Part shown: piece by piece, positions 24,360-31,818 of the stretch
How positions within the stretch are numbered: position 1 is the stretch's first letter
Layout of the letters: each line of letters starts with the position of its first letter
NCBI RefSeq assembly: GCF_013409205.1
Contig: NZ_JACCAE010000001.1
Span: 1,178,001-1,242,000, forward strand
Direction of reading: 5' to 3'
DNA length: 64,000 bases
Source: Janibacter cremeus
GTDB lineage: Bacteria; Actinomycetota; Actinomycetes; Actinomycetales; Dermatophilaceae
Notes under the pieces: model-generated
The model's database searches: none
Told to the model about the DNA's origin: nothing
What the model saw: the letters and a program-made list of their open reading frames with translations, nothing else
Made by a program: the position numbers and the translations under genes

Positions 24360-26045
24360 GTGCGTTCACGTACCGCAGCCGCCACCGCGGCAGCAGCCAC
24401 GGCAGCGCTGGCCCTGACGACCGTCACGGCCGGATCTGCCCACGCAAATGCTCCCGGCGACTCGCCGGAGTTCACCGAGTCAGTCACCGTCGACAACGTC
24501 TTCGGCCACCTGGAGCAGCTCCAGTCGATCGCCGACGCCAACGACGGCAATCGCGGGGCCGGCACGGCCGGCTACGAGGCCAGCGCCGCCTACGTCGAGC
24601 AGACGTTGCAGGCAGCCGGATACGAGACGACGCGCCAGCCGTTCACCTTCATGTACGAGGTGGTGAACTCCACGAGCCTGACCGAGGTCTCCCCGGATGC
24701 ACGGGAGGTCGAGCAGGCACCGATGTCGTACAGCCAGCCCACGCCCCAAGGCGGTATCGAGGGTGCCTTGGTCGCCCCGACGAGCGCGATCGGCTGCGAG
24801 GCCACCGCGTGGGACGGGGTCGACCTCAGCGGAGACAGCGACATCGCCCTCGTCAGCCGCGGCGAGTGCTCGTTCGGGCAGAAGGCCGTCACCGCCGGTG
24901 AGGCCGGCGCCGAGGCCGTGATCATCTACAACAACGAGGAGGGCGAGCTCAACGGCACCCTCGGTGGCGTCGAGCCCACGAGTGCACCCGCGACCGGCAT
25001 CACCATGGCCGAGGGCGAGGCGCTGCTGGCGAAGATGGACAACGGCACGGTGACGATGTCCTTCGCGCTCGACAAGACGATGGAGCAGCGTGAGACGTTC
25101 AACATCCTGACCGAGACCAGCACCGGCAGCGATGACGACGTGGTCATGCTCGGCGCCCACCTCGACAGCGTTCACGACGGCCCGGGCATCAACGACAACG
25201 GCTCCGGCAGTGCCGGCATCCTCGAGACCGCCGTCCAGCTGGCGAAGGTCGACGAGCTGAAGAACAAGGTGCGCTTCGCCTTCTGGGGCGCCGAGGAGCT
25301 CGGGCTGCTCGGGTCCGACCACTACGTCGCGGACCTCCAGGCAAACGACCCCGCGGCTCTGGACAGCATCTCGTCCTACCTCAACTTCGACATGATCGGC
25401 TCGCCGAACTACGTCGTCGGTGTCTACGACGCCGACGAGTCGACGTACGAGGCTCCCGTCGACGTGCCGGCCGGCTCCACGGCGATCGAGGACGTCTTCA
25501 CCGACTACTTCGACGCATCGGGCCAGCCGTGGGTCGACTCGGAGTTCTCCGGTCGCAGCGACTACTCGGCCTTCATCAACGCCGGGGTCCCGGCATCGGG
25601 CCTGTTCTCCGGTGCCGACGGCACCAAGACGGCAGAGGAGGTCGAGATGTTCGGCGGGACCGCCGGCATCACCTACGACCCGAACTACCACTCCGTCGGG
25701 GACGACCTGAGCAACATCAACACCGAGGCGCTGGGCATCATGAGCGACGCGATCGCCCACGCGACGATCACGCTCGCCGAGCCGGTCGCCCCGGAGGAGC
25801 CCGGCACCGAGGAGCCGGGTGACGAGGAGTCCCCCGAGGAGCCGGGTGACGAGGAGTCCCCCGAGGAGCCGGGTGACGAGGAGTCCCCTCAGGAGCCGGG
25901 TGACGAGCCGGAGATCCCGGAGGTGGTGCAGACCGACGGCTTCGGCTCGGACGTGGCCGGTGGCACCGCCCTGGGCGGCCTGCTGCTGGCCGGGATGACC
26001 GCCGGCGCCGTCGTCGCCATCAGGCGTCGCAGCACGATGGACTGA
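24360..26045 (+). CDS. Secreted, membrane-anchored M28 family aminopeptidase with PA domain
   Basis: A 561-aa zinc peptidase exported by a Sec signal (hydrophobic Ala-rich stretch, cleavage near SAHA-NA, residue 29). A protease-associated domain (about 130-235) is followed by the M28 catalytic domain with metal ligands His267 (AHLDS), Asp279 (INDNGSG), the Glu-Glu pair 312-313, Asp344 (NFDMIGSP) and His444 (NYHSVGD). Residues 476-520 are an acidic Pro-rich spacer with 9-residue repeats (EEPGDEESP), then a transmembrane helix (536-554) and RRR tail, so the enzyme stands out from the membrane through the wall. GTG start, GGAGG six nt upstream. It probably releases amino acids from external peptides. 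Confidence 0.93.
   Translation: MRSRTAAATAAAATAALALTTVTAGSAHANAPGDSPEFTESVTVDNVFGHLEQLQSIADANDGNRGAGTAGYEASAAYVEQTLQAAGYETTRQPFTFMYEVVNSTSLTEVSPDAREVEQAPMSYSQPTPQGGIEGALVAPTSAIGCEATAWDGVDLSGDSDIALVSRGECSFGQKAVTAGEAGAEAVIIYNNEEGELNGTLGGVEPTSAPATGITMAEGEALLAKMDNGTVTMSFALDKTMEQRETFNILTETSTGSDDDVVMLGAHLDSVHDGPGINDNGSGSAGILETAVQLAKVDELKNKVRFAFWGAEELGLLGSDHYVADLQANDPAALDSISSYLNFDMIGSPNYVVGVYDADESTYEAPVDVPAGSTAIEDVFTDYFDASGQPWVDSEFSGRSDYSAFINAGVPASGLFSGADGTKTAEEVEMFGGTAGITYDPNYHSVGDDLSNINTEALGIMSDAIAHATITLAEPVAPEEPGTEEPGDEESPEEPGDEESPEEPGDEESPQEPGDEPEIPEVVQTDGFGSDVAGGTALGGLLLAGMTAGAVVAIRRRSTMD
25809..25907 (+). repeat. 27-bp in-frame tandem repeat in the M28 peptidase spacer
   Basis: Three near-identical 27-bp units (25809-25835, 25836-25862, 25863-25889; the third differs in its last base) plus an 18-bp partial unit to 25907 encode EEPGDEESP repeats. 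Nucleotide identity at third positions suggests recent slippage-type expansion, so spacer length may vary between strains. Confidence 0.95.
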
Positions 26046-26062
26046 GAGAAGTCACCGGTGAC

Positions 26063-26090
26063 GGGGCGGTCGGCTGCAGCCGACCGCCCC
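26063..26090 (+). terminator. Hairpin terminator after the M28 peptidase gene
   Basis: A perfect 28-bp palindrome with arms GGGGCGGTCGGCTG and CAGCCGACCGCCCC begins 17 bp after the stop codon and is followed by TTCG. This is the strongest terminator-like structure in the window. Confidence 0.8.
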
Positions 26091-26209
26091 TTCGCATGCG
26101 GTCATGGCGAAGGGGGGTTGCCCCCACCCGCGTCCGGGCGGGCTGCCTCATGGACTCTCCCCGCTTCAGAGGGCAGAGTCAGGGGTAGGACTTCCACAGG
26201 AGGACACAC

Positions 26210-26827
26210 ATGAGCACCCCGTCAGAGCACCCGCAGGACCCGGACACGCACGGGCAGCACTCGCAGACCCCGGGCCCACAGGGGCCTCCGCCGCCGCCCG
26301 GCACGACGCCGCAGGGCCAGTCGCCGCAGGGCCAGCAGCAGGGCGGGTCGGCACCGCAGGGGCAGCCCCAGGAGGGCGGTCAGCAGGGGCCGCCGCCGCC
26401 CGCACAGGGGCAGGACCCGTACAGCAACCCGCAGCGCCAGTTCCCACCCCAGAGCGGGGTCTGGGACACCAAGACACCGCTCACACCCGCCGAGGAGCGC
26501 AACCTCGGGATGCTCTCCCACCTCGTCCCCGCGATCCTCCTGCCGCTGAGCGTGGGGACCCTGGGCTTCGTCGGCTCGCTGGTGATCTTCCTGCTGTACA
26601 AGGACCGTGGCCCCTTCGTGCGCCAGCACGCGGCCAACAGCCTCAACGTGCAGATCATCACCGCGATCCTGCTGATCCTGTCCTCGCTGCTGATGTTCGT
26701 GCTGATCGGCTTCCTCTTCTACCCGATCGTGATCATCGTCGCGGTCATCATCCACGTCGTCGGTGCCGTCAAGGCCAACAACGGTGAGTGGTGGGCACCA
26801 CCGCTGACGCCGCAGTTCGTCAGGTGA
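26210..26827 (+). CDS. DUF4870 domain-containing membrane protein
   Basis: A 205-aa protein of unknown function. Residues 1-85 are low complexity (Gln, Pro, Gly; repeated PQG and GPPPP). From about residue 90 the DUF4870 domain follows: TPAEERNLGMLSHLVPAILL, a first membrane segment (SLVIFLLYKDRGPFVRQHAA with the characteristic FVR.HA), then two more helices and AVKANNGEWWAPP. The start has GGAGG 7 nt upstream. The peptidase terminator separates it from the upstream gene; the next gene overlaps its stop by 4 bp. Confidence 0.88.
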   Translation: MSTPSEHPQDPDTHGQHSQTPGPQGPPPPPGTTPQGQSPQGQQQGGSAPQGQPQEGGQQGPPPPAQGQDPYSNPQRQFPPQSGVWDTKTPLTPAEERNLGMLSHLVPAILLPLSVGTLGFVGSLVIFLLYKDRGPFVRQHAANSLNVQIITAILLILSSLLMFVLIGFLFYPIVIIVAVIIHVVGAVKANNGEWWAPPLTPQFVR

Positions 26828-27294
26828 CCTGCCGGGCGAAGGGGGTCGTCGTCGCCGGCCACGGGGTCGCCTCCGGTCGCGCGAGCGACTCCCCCTTCGC
26901 CCGGGGGACGATCGCTCTGCAGGCGCCGCACTTCGCGGCCCGGGGACTGGACCTGACCCCCTTCGTCATGGCGACGGTCAACCGCCCACGCGGAGCGTGG
27001 GACCCAGACCTCGCTCCGTACCGGTTGCAGCCACTCATACCGTGGTGGACCTTCCCCGACGTGGAGTGGACCCAGGTGCACGGCCCGGAAACCTTCTCCT
27101 TCCTCGAGTGCCGGGTACGGCGGAACGAGAAGGAGCACGAGGGGCTCGTCCACCTCCCCCACCCGGAGACCAAGCCGATGCACCAGCAGCCCTCGACAGT
27201 GGTCGAGCTGCTGCTCCCGCCCTTGCCGGACCTGGCCGTGGGCGAGGCACTGGAGGTGGCCCTCCCCGATGATCAGGCATACATCAGAGCCTGA
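26824..27294 (+). CDS. Hypothetical protein, translationally coupled to the DUF4870 gene
   Basis: A 156-aa protein I do not recognise. The GTG start overlaps the DUF4870 stop (GTGA). It has no signal peptide or membrane segment; it is rich in Pro and in Trp/Phe (LIPWWTFPDVEWTQVHGPET) with a C-terminal VVELLLPPLPDLAVGEALEV segment. Codons around residues 54-61 coincide with a module of the dispersed repeat (26984-27006), so part of the protein may be repeat-derived. GC-rich third positions and coupling support a real gene, but with less certainty than its neighbours. Confidence 0.6.
   Translation: MTCRAKGVVVAGHGVASGRASDSPFARGTIALQAPHFAARGLDLTPFVMATVNRPRGAWDPDLAPYRLQPLIPWWTFPDVEWTQVHGPETFSFLECRVRRNEKEHEGLVHLPHPETKPMHQQPSTVVELLLPPLPDLAVGEALEVALPDDQAYIRA
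26984..27006. repeat. Hairpin module of the dispersed repeat inside a hypothetical gene
   Basis: GCCCACGCGG(A)GCGTGGGACCCA differs at one base from the module at 36905-36927 in nuoM of cluster 2, and both are followed by CTCG/TCGCTCC-like sequence. A related module is at 16375-16397 in nuoN. Confidence 0.65.
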
Positions 27295-27404
27295 TGGCGT
27301 TGGACCTATCAGGCACGAGAAATACCCGGACACAGGTGTCCACACGTCGTATGGCGCCGCGATCGTCCGCGAACCCGCCCCTCCTGCGCCTTACATAATC
27401 TAAA

Positions 27405-27421
27405 GTTATGCATCTCATAAC
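27405..27421. promoter_or_regulatory. AT-rich inverted repeat upstream of korA
   Basis: GTTATGcatctCATAAC lies in the most AT-rich stretch of the window (about 27390-27425), 100 bp before the korA start. The symmetry and composition fit an operator or promoter core for korAB; no consensus was matched. A second small inverted repeat, GGACACagGTGTCC, is at 27328-27341. Apart from these sites I see nothing gene-like in the 226-bp gap. Confidence 0.45.
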
Positions 27422-27467
27422 GTGAACCACTGGGTTTCGGGATTTTCCACGACCTACCATGGAAGAA

Positions 27468-27485
27468 CGTCCGGGATCCCGGACG
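27468..27485. promoter_or_regulatory. Perfect 18-bp palindrome in the korA leader
   Basis: CGTCCGGGATCCCGGACG is an unbroken palindrome ending 35 nt before the korA ATG. It can be a protein-binding site or an mRNA hairpin. It is too close to the start codon to be a terminator of the upstream gene alone. Confidence 0.45.
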
Positions 27486-27520
27486 AGTACCGACTTTCCG
27501 CAAGGGGCCGACCAGCCACC

Positions 27521-29398
27521 ATGAGCACCAGCACGCCGACCGAGACCAGGGACCGTGTCATCATCCGCTTCGCCGGCGACTCCGGTGACGGCATGCAGTT
27601 GACCGGTGACCGGTTCACGGCCGACAGCGCGGCACTGGGCAACGACCTGTCGACGCTGCCGAACTTCCCGGCCGAGATCCGTGCCCCCCAGGGGACGATG
27701 GCCGGGGTGAGCTCCTTCCAGCTGCACTTCGCCAGCTGGGACATCCTCACCCCCGGCGACGCCCCCGACGTGCTCGTCGCGATGAACCCCGCGGCCCTGA
27801 AGGCCAACCTCGCCGACGTCCCGCGCGGCGCGACGATCATCGTCAACACCGACGAGTTCTCCACCCGCAACCTCAAGAAGGTCGGGTGGACGAGCAGCCC
27901 GGTCGACGACGACTCCCTCGACTCGTGGCACGTGCATCCCCTGCCGCTGACCTCGATCACCGTCGAGGCGCTTGCCGAGTTCGACTCCCTCACCCGCAAG
28001 GAGAAGCAGCGGGCGAAGAACATGTTCGCCCTCGGCCTGCTGTCGTGGATGTACTCCCGGCCGATCAGTGCCACGGAGGAGTTCCTCACCAGCAAGTTCG
28101 GCGCCAAGCCGGACATCCTCGCCGCCAACCTCGCCGCGCTGCGCGCGGGGTGGAACTACGGCGAGACCACCGAGGACTTCGCCGTCCCGGTCATGGTCGA
28201 GGCGGCTCCGACCCCGCCGGGCACCTACCGCAACATCACCGGCAACACCGCGCTGGCCCTCGGGCTGGTCAGCGGGGCGCACCGGGCCGGTCGTCCGCTC
28301 GTGCTCGGCTCCTACCCGATCACCCCGGCCAGCGACGTGCTGCATGCTCTGTCCGGGTTCAAGCGCCACAACGTGACGACCATCCAGGCGGAGGACGAGA
28401 TCGCGGCCGTCGGCATGGCCCTGGGCGCCTCCTTCGGCGGGTCGATCGGCGTGACGACGACCTCCGGCCCCGGAGTGGCGCTGAAGTCCGAGACCATCGG
28501 TCTGGCCGTCAGCCTCGAGCTGCCGCTGGTCATCGTCGACGTCCAACGCGGCGGCCCCAGCACGGGTCTGCCGACCAAGACCGAGCAGTCCGACCTGCTG
28601 CAGGCGATGTTCGGGCGCAACGGCGAGTCCCCGGTGCCGATCATCGCCCCGCAGACCTCCGCGGACTGTTTCTCCGCGGCACTGGAGGCGGTGCGGATCG
28701 CCACGACCTACCGCACCCCGGTCTTCCTGCTCTCCGACGGCTACCTGGCCAACGGCTCCGAGCCGTGGCAGGTGCCCGCCGTCGAGGACCTCCCACACTT
28801 TCCCGTCCAGCTGGCCACCGAGACCAACGGCGAGGACGCCAAGGGCAACGCCGTCTTCCACCCCTACGTCCGCGACGAGGAGACCCTCGCCCGGGCGTGG
28901 GCCGTGCCCGGCACCGCTGGCCTCGAGCACCGCGTCGGCGGCATCGAGAAGGACTCGAAGACCGGCAACATCTCCTACGACCCTGACAACCACGACCTGA
29001 TGGTGCGCACCCGCGCCGAGAAGGTCGCCAAGGTCGCCGATGGGATCGGTGACCTCGAGGTCGACGACCCGACCGGCGACGCCTCGGTCCTCGTCCTGGG
29101 CTGGGGCTCGACGTACGGGCCCAACCTCGCGGCCGTGCGCCGACTGCGCACCCGCGGCGAGTCCGTCGCCCACGCGCACCTGCGCCACCTCAGCCCCTTC
29201 CCCGCCAACACCGGTGAGGTCCTGCGACGCTACGAGCGCGTCATCGTGCCGGAGATGAACCTCGGCCAGCTGGCGATGCTCCTGCGCGCGGAGTACCTCG
29301 TCGACATCCGTTCCCACACCTCGGTGCGCGGCCTGCCCTTCAAGGTCGCCGACCTCGTCGAAGTCATCGACGCAGCTCTGATGGAGGTTCGAGCATGA
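27521..29398 (+). CDS. korA: 2-oxoglutarate (2-oxoacid):ferredoxin oxidoreductase, gamma-alpha fusion subunit
   Basis: A 625-aa subunit of the KorAB type. The N-terminal gamma domain (FAGDSGDGMQLTGDRF, about residues 13-200) is fused to the alpha pyrimidine-binding domain, which starts with GSYPITPASDVLHAL near residue 263. With KorB it oxidatively decarboxylates a 2-oxoacid, probably 2-oxoglutarate, to the acyl-CoA and reduces ferredoxin, a CoA-dependent alternative to 2-oxoglutarate dehydrogenase. The start chosen gives the family N-terminus; the frame is open upstream to 27422. The stop overlaps the korB ATG (ATGA). Confidence 0.94.
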   Translation: MSTSTPTETRDRVIIRFAGDSGDGMQLTGDRFTADSAALGNDLSTLPNFPAEIRAPQGTMAGVSSFQLHFASWDILTPGDAPDVLVAMNPAALKANLADVPRGATIIVNTDEFSTRNLKKVGWTSSPVDDDSLDSWHVHPLPLTSITVEALAEFDSLTRKEKQRAKNMFALGLLSWMYSRPISATEEFLTSKFGAKPDILAANLAALRAGWNYGETTEDFAVPVMVEAAPTPPGTYRNITGNTALALGLVSGAHRAGRPLVLGSYPITPASDVLHALSGFKRHNVTTIQAEDEIAAVGMALGASFGGSIGVTTTSGPGVALKSETIGLAVSLELPLVIVDVQRGGPSTGLPTKTEQSDLLQAMFGRNGESPVPIIAPQTSADCFSAALEAVRIATTYRTPVFLLSDGYLANGSEPWQVPAVEDLPHFPVQLATETNGEDAKGNAVFHPYVRDEETLARAWAVPGTAGLEHRVGGIEKDSKTGNISYDPDNHDLMVRTRAEKVAKVADGIGDLEVDDPTGDASVLVLGWGSTYGPNLAAVRRLRTRGESVAHAHLRHLSPFPANTGEVLRRYERVIVPEMNLGQLAMLLRAEYLVDIRSHTSVRGLPFKVADLVEVIDAALMEVRA

Positions 29399-30495
29399 CC
29401 ATGGATCTCGGTATCCCCACCGTCGCCTCCGGCACCGCCGGCGTGCCCGCGGCCGCTGATGGCGAGAAGCAGACCCGCAAGGACTTCGCGTCCGACCAGG
29501 AGGTGCGCTGGTGCCCCGGCTGCGGCGACTACGCGGTCCTCGCCGCGGTGCAGGGCTTCCTGCCCGAGCTCGGGCTGCGCAAGGAGAACATCACCTTCGT
29601 CTCCGGGATCGGCTGCTCCTCACGCTTCCCGTACTACCTCGACACCTACGGCATGCACTCGATCCACGGGCGCGCCCCGGCGATCGCGACGGGGCTGGCG
29701 ACCAGCCGCGAGGACCTGTCGGTGTGGGTCGTCACCGGTGACGGCGATGCACTGTCGATCGGCGGCAACCACCTCATCCACGCGATGCGCCGCAACGTCA
29801 ACCTGACGATCCTGCTCTTCAACAACCGGATCTACGGCCTGACCAAGGGGCAGTACAGCCCGACGTCGCAGCCCGGCCTGGTGACCAAGTCCTCGCCGAT
29901 GGGCAGCGTCGACGCCCCCTTCAACCCGGTATCCCTCGCGCTGGGTGCCGAGGCGACCTTCGTCGCGCGCACGATGGACTCCGACCGCCAGCACCTGACC
30001 GAGGTGCTCAAGCAGGCCGCGGCCCACCGCGGCACGTCGCTGGTCGAGATCTACCAGAACTGCCCGATCTTCAACGACGGCGCCTTCGAGCTGATCAAGG
30101 ACGTCGAGCAGAAGAAGGCCCGCCTGGTCCACCTCGTCGACGGCGAGCCGGTCACCATCGGTGACGAGGGCGAGCGCGAGGTCCTCGTGCGTGGCGAAGG
30201 GGGCTCGGTCACCTTCGTCCCCGAGGACGAGGTGTCCTCACGGGGCCTGGCCGACCACGTCGTCGTCCACGACGTGGCCCTGTCCGACCCCAGTCAGGCC
30301 TTCTCGATCAGCCGGCTGGACTCCGAGTCGATGACACACGTACCGATGGGCATCTTCCGCTCGCTCGACCGCCCGACCTACGACGACCAGACCCGTGCGC
30401 AGGTCGAGTCCGCGATCGACCTCGCCGGCGGCCCCGCCGACGACGCCGCCCTGCAGGACCTGCTCCTGGGCAACGACACCTGGACCGTCGAGTAG
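29395..30495 (+). CDS. korB: 2-oxoglutarate (2-oxoacid):ferredoxin oxidoreductase, beta subunit
   Basis: A 366-aa thiamine-diphosphate-binding subunit. The cluster-ligating WCPGCGDY (residues 39-46), the GIGCSSRFPYY segment and the TPP motif GDGDALSIGGNHLIHAMRRN (from about residue 116) are all intact. It holds TPP and a 4Fe-4S cluster and partners KorA, to which it is coupled by a 4-bp overlap. The usual actinobacterial electron acceptor would be a ferredoxin; no ferredoxin gene is adjacent here. Confidence 0.95.
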   Translation: MTMDLGIPTVASGTAGVPAAADGEKQTRKDFASDQEVRWCPGCGDYAVLAAVQGFLPELGLRKENITFVSGIGCSSRFPYYLDTYGMHSIHGRAPAIATGLATSREDLSVWVVTGDGDALSIGGNHLIHAMRRNVNLTILLFNNRIYGLTKGQYSPTSQPGLVTKSSPMGSVDAPFNPVSLALGAEATFVARTMDSDRQHLTEVLKQAAAHRGTSLVEIYQNCPIFNDGAFELIKDVEQKKARLVHLVDGEPVTIGDEGEREVLVRGEGGSVTFVPEDEVSSRGLADHVVVHDVALSDPSQAFSISRLDSESMTHVPMGIFRSLDRPTYDDQTRAQVESAIDLAGGPADDAALQDLLLGNDTWTVE

Positions 30496-30503
30496 GACCT
30501 CCC

Positions 30504-30522
30504 CCACCGTGCGCACGGGTGG
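30504..30522. terminator. Hairpin between convergent korB and lactone oxidase genes
   Basis: CCACCGTGCGCACGGGTGG, a near-perfect inverted repeat with one bulged G, lies between the two convergent stop codons. A bidirectional terminator is likely; there is no T-tract. Confidence 0.45.
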
Positions 30523-31818
30523 TCAGGGGCCGAGGACGCGCTCCAGGTAGTCGTTGGCGAGGACGCGGTCCGGGTCGAGCCGGTCGCGCACCGCGCGGAA
30601 GTCGTCCATCCGAGGGTAGAGAGCACTCAGCTCCTCGAGACCGAGGGTGTGCATCTTGCCCCAGTGCGGCCGGCCGCCGTGGGCCGCGGCGATCTCCTCG
30701 AAGGCGTCGAAGTAGTCCCGGTAGGCGCCGGCATGGTACTGGTGCACCGCGATGTAGGCGTTCGCCCGCTCGTGCCCCGTCGACAACCAGATGTCGTCGG
30801 GAGCGGCGACCCGCACCTCGACCGGGAAGGAGATCGGCTCCCGACGCCGCTCCACCCAGGCTGCCAGGTCGCTGATGACGCTCTCGGCGGCCTCCCTGGG
30901 AACGGCGTACTCGGACTCGACGAAGCGCACCGTGCGCGGCGTGCAGAAGACCTCGTAGGACGGACCCGTGTAGGAGCGCTCCGTCAGGGCGCGCGCGGCG
31001 ATCTCGTTGAAGGGCAGCACGGCTCGGGGGAACTTCGTCACCACCGCATTGGCCGCGCCGAAGACGGTGTTGGACAGGAACTCGTCGTCGAGCTTGTACC
31101 GCCAGGTCGCCAGCGGCTCGTCGACCTCGTCGGCGACGAGGTCGTTGGCCTTGGTGTTGACCCGGCGCGTGCCGGGGAACCAGTACATCTCGAAGTGCCG
31201 GTGGGCGTCGAAGTGCTCCTGCAGCCGCGGGAGCACCGCGTCGAGTGAGTCGGGCCGCTCGACGGCTCGCAGTCGGTAGGCCGGGATGCAGGCGAGCTCG
31301 ATCTCGGTCACGACGCCGAGGGCGCCCAGACCGAGTCGGGCGGCACCGAAGAGCTCGGGGTCCGAGGCGTCGACCCAGCAGTCCCGCCCGTCCGGGGTGA
31401 CCAGGCGCAGACCGACCGTGGCCGCGGCCAGTCCCGGCAGGGCCGCCCCGGTGCCGTGGGTCCCGGTCGACAGCGCGCCGGAGATGGTCTGGGCGTCGAT
31501 GTCCCCGAGGTTGGGCATGGCCAGCCCGAGCGCGTCGAGTGCCCGGGTCAGCGTGCGAAGGGGGGTCCCCGCGAGCACCCTGACCCGCCCGGTCTCCCGG
31601 TCGGCGGACAGCACGCCACTGAGGTGCTCGAGGCTGAGCTGCAGGTCGGCCGGGGCGGCGATCGCGGTGAACGAGTGCCCCGAGCCGACCGGACGCACCC
31701 GTCTTCCTGCTCTTGCGGCCTCCGCCACCAGATCGGCGAGCTCGGACGGGGTGTGGGGGCGCAGGACGCCGACCGGGGTCATGTCGACGTTTCCGGCCCA
31801 GTTCGACCAGCTGCTCAT
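30523..31818 (-). CDS. D-arabinono-1,4-lactone oxidase-type FAD oxidoreductase
   Basis: A 431-aa flavoprotein of the aldonolactone oxidase family. The PCMH FAD domain has PVGSGHSF (residues 43-50), whose His is the usual covalent flavin site, and the C-terminal ALO domain ends with HWGKMH (385-390), the family signature. Such enzymes oxidise aldonolactones or polyols using oxygen or another acceptor; the sugar substrate here is unknown. No signal peptide is seen. The start overlaps the stop of the PLP-fold gene upstream (ATGA), so the two form an operon. Confidence 0.88.
   Translation of the reverse strand: MSSWSNWAGNVDMTPVGVLRPHTPSELADLVAEAARAGRRVRPVGSGHSFTAIAAPADLQLSLEHLSGVLSADRETGRVRVLAGTPLRTLTRALDALGLAMPNLGDIDAQTISGALSTGTHGTGAALPGLAAATVGLRLVTPDGRDCWVDASDPELFGAARLGLGALGVVTEIELACIPAYRLRAVERPDSLDAVLPRLQEHFDAHRHFEMYWFPGTRRVNTKANDLVADEVDEPLATWRYKLDDEFLSNTVFGAANAVVTKFPRAVLPFNEIAARALTERSYTGPSYEVFCTPRTVRFVESEYAVPREAAESVISDLAAWVERRREPISFPVEVRVAAPDDIWLSTGHERANAYIAVHQYHAGAYRDYFDAFEEIAAAHGGRPHWGKMHTLGLEELSALYPRMDDFRAVRDRLDPDRVLANDYLERVLGP

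Noticed and set aside
25809..25907. CRISPR or intergenic tandem repeat
   Set aside because: 27-bp units are in frame and encode an EEPGDEESP spacer in the M28 peptidase.
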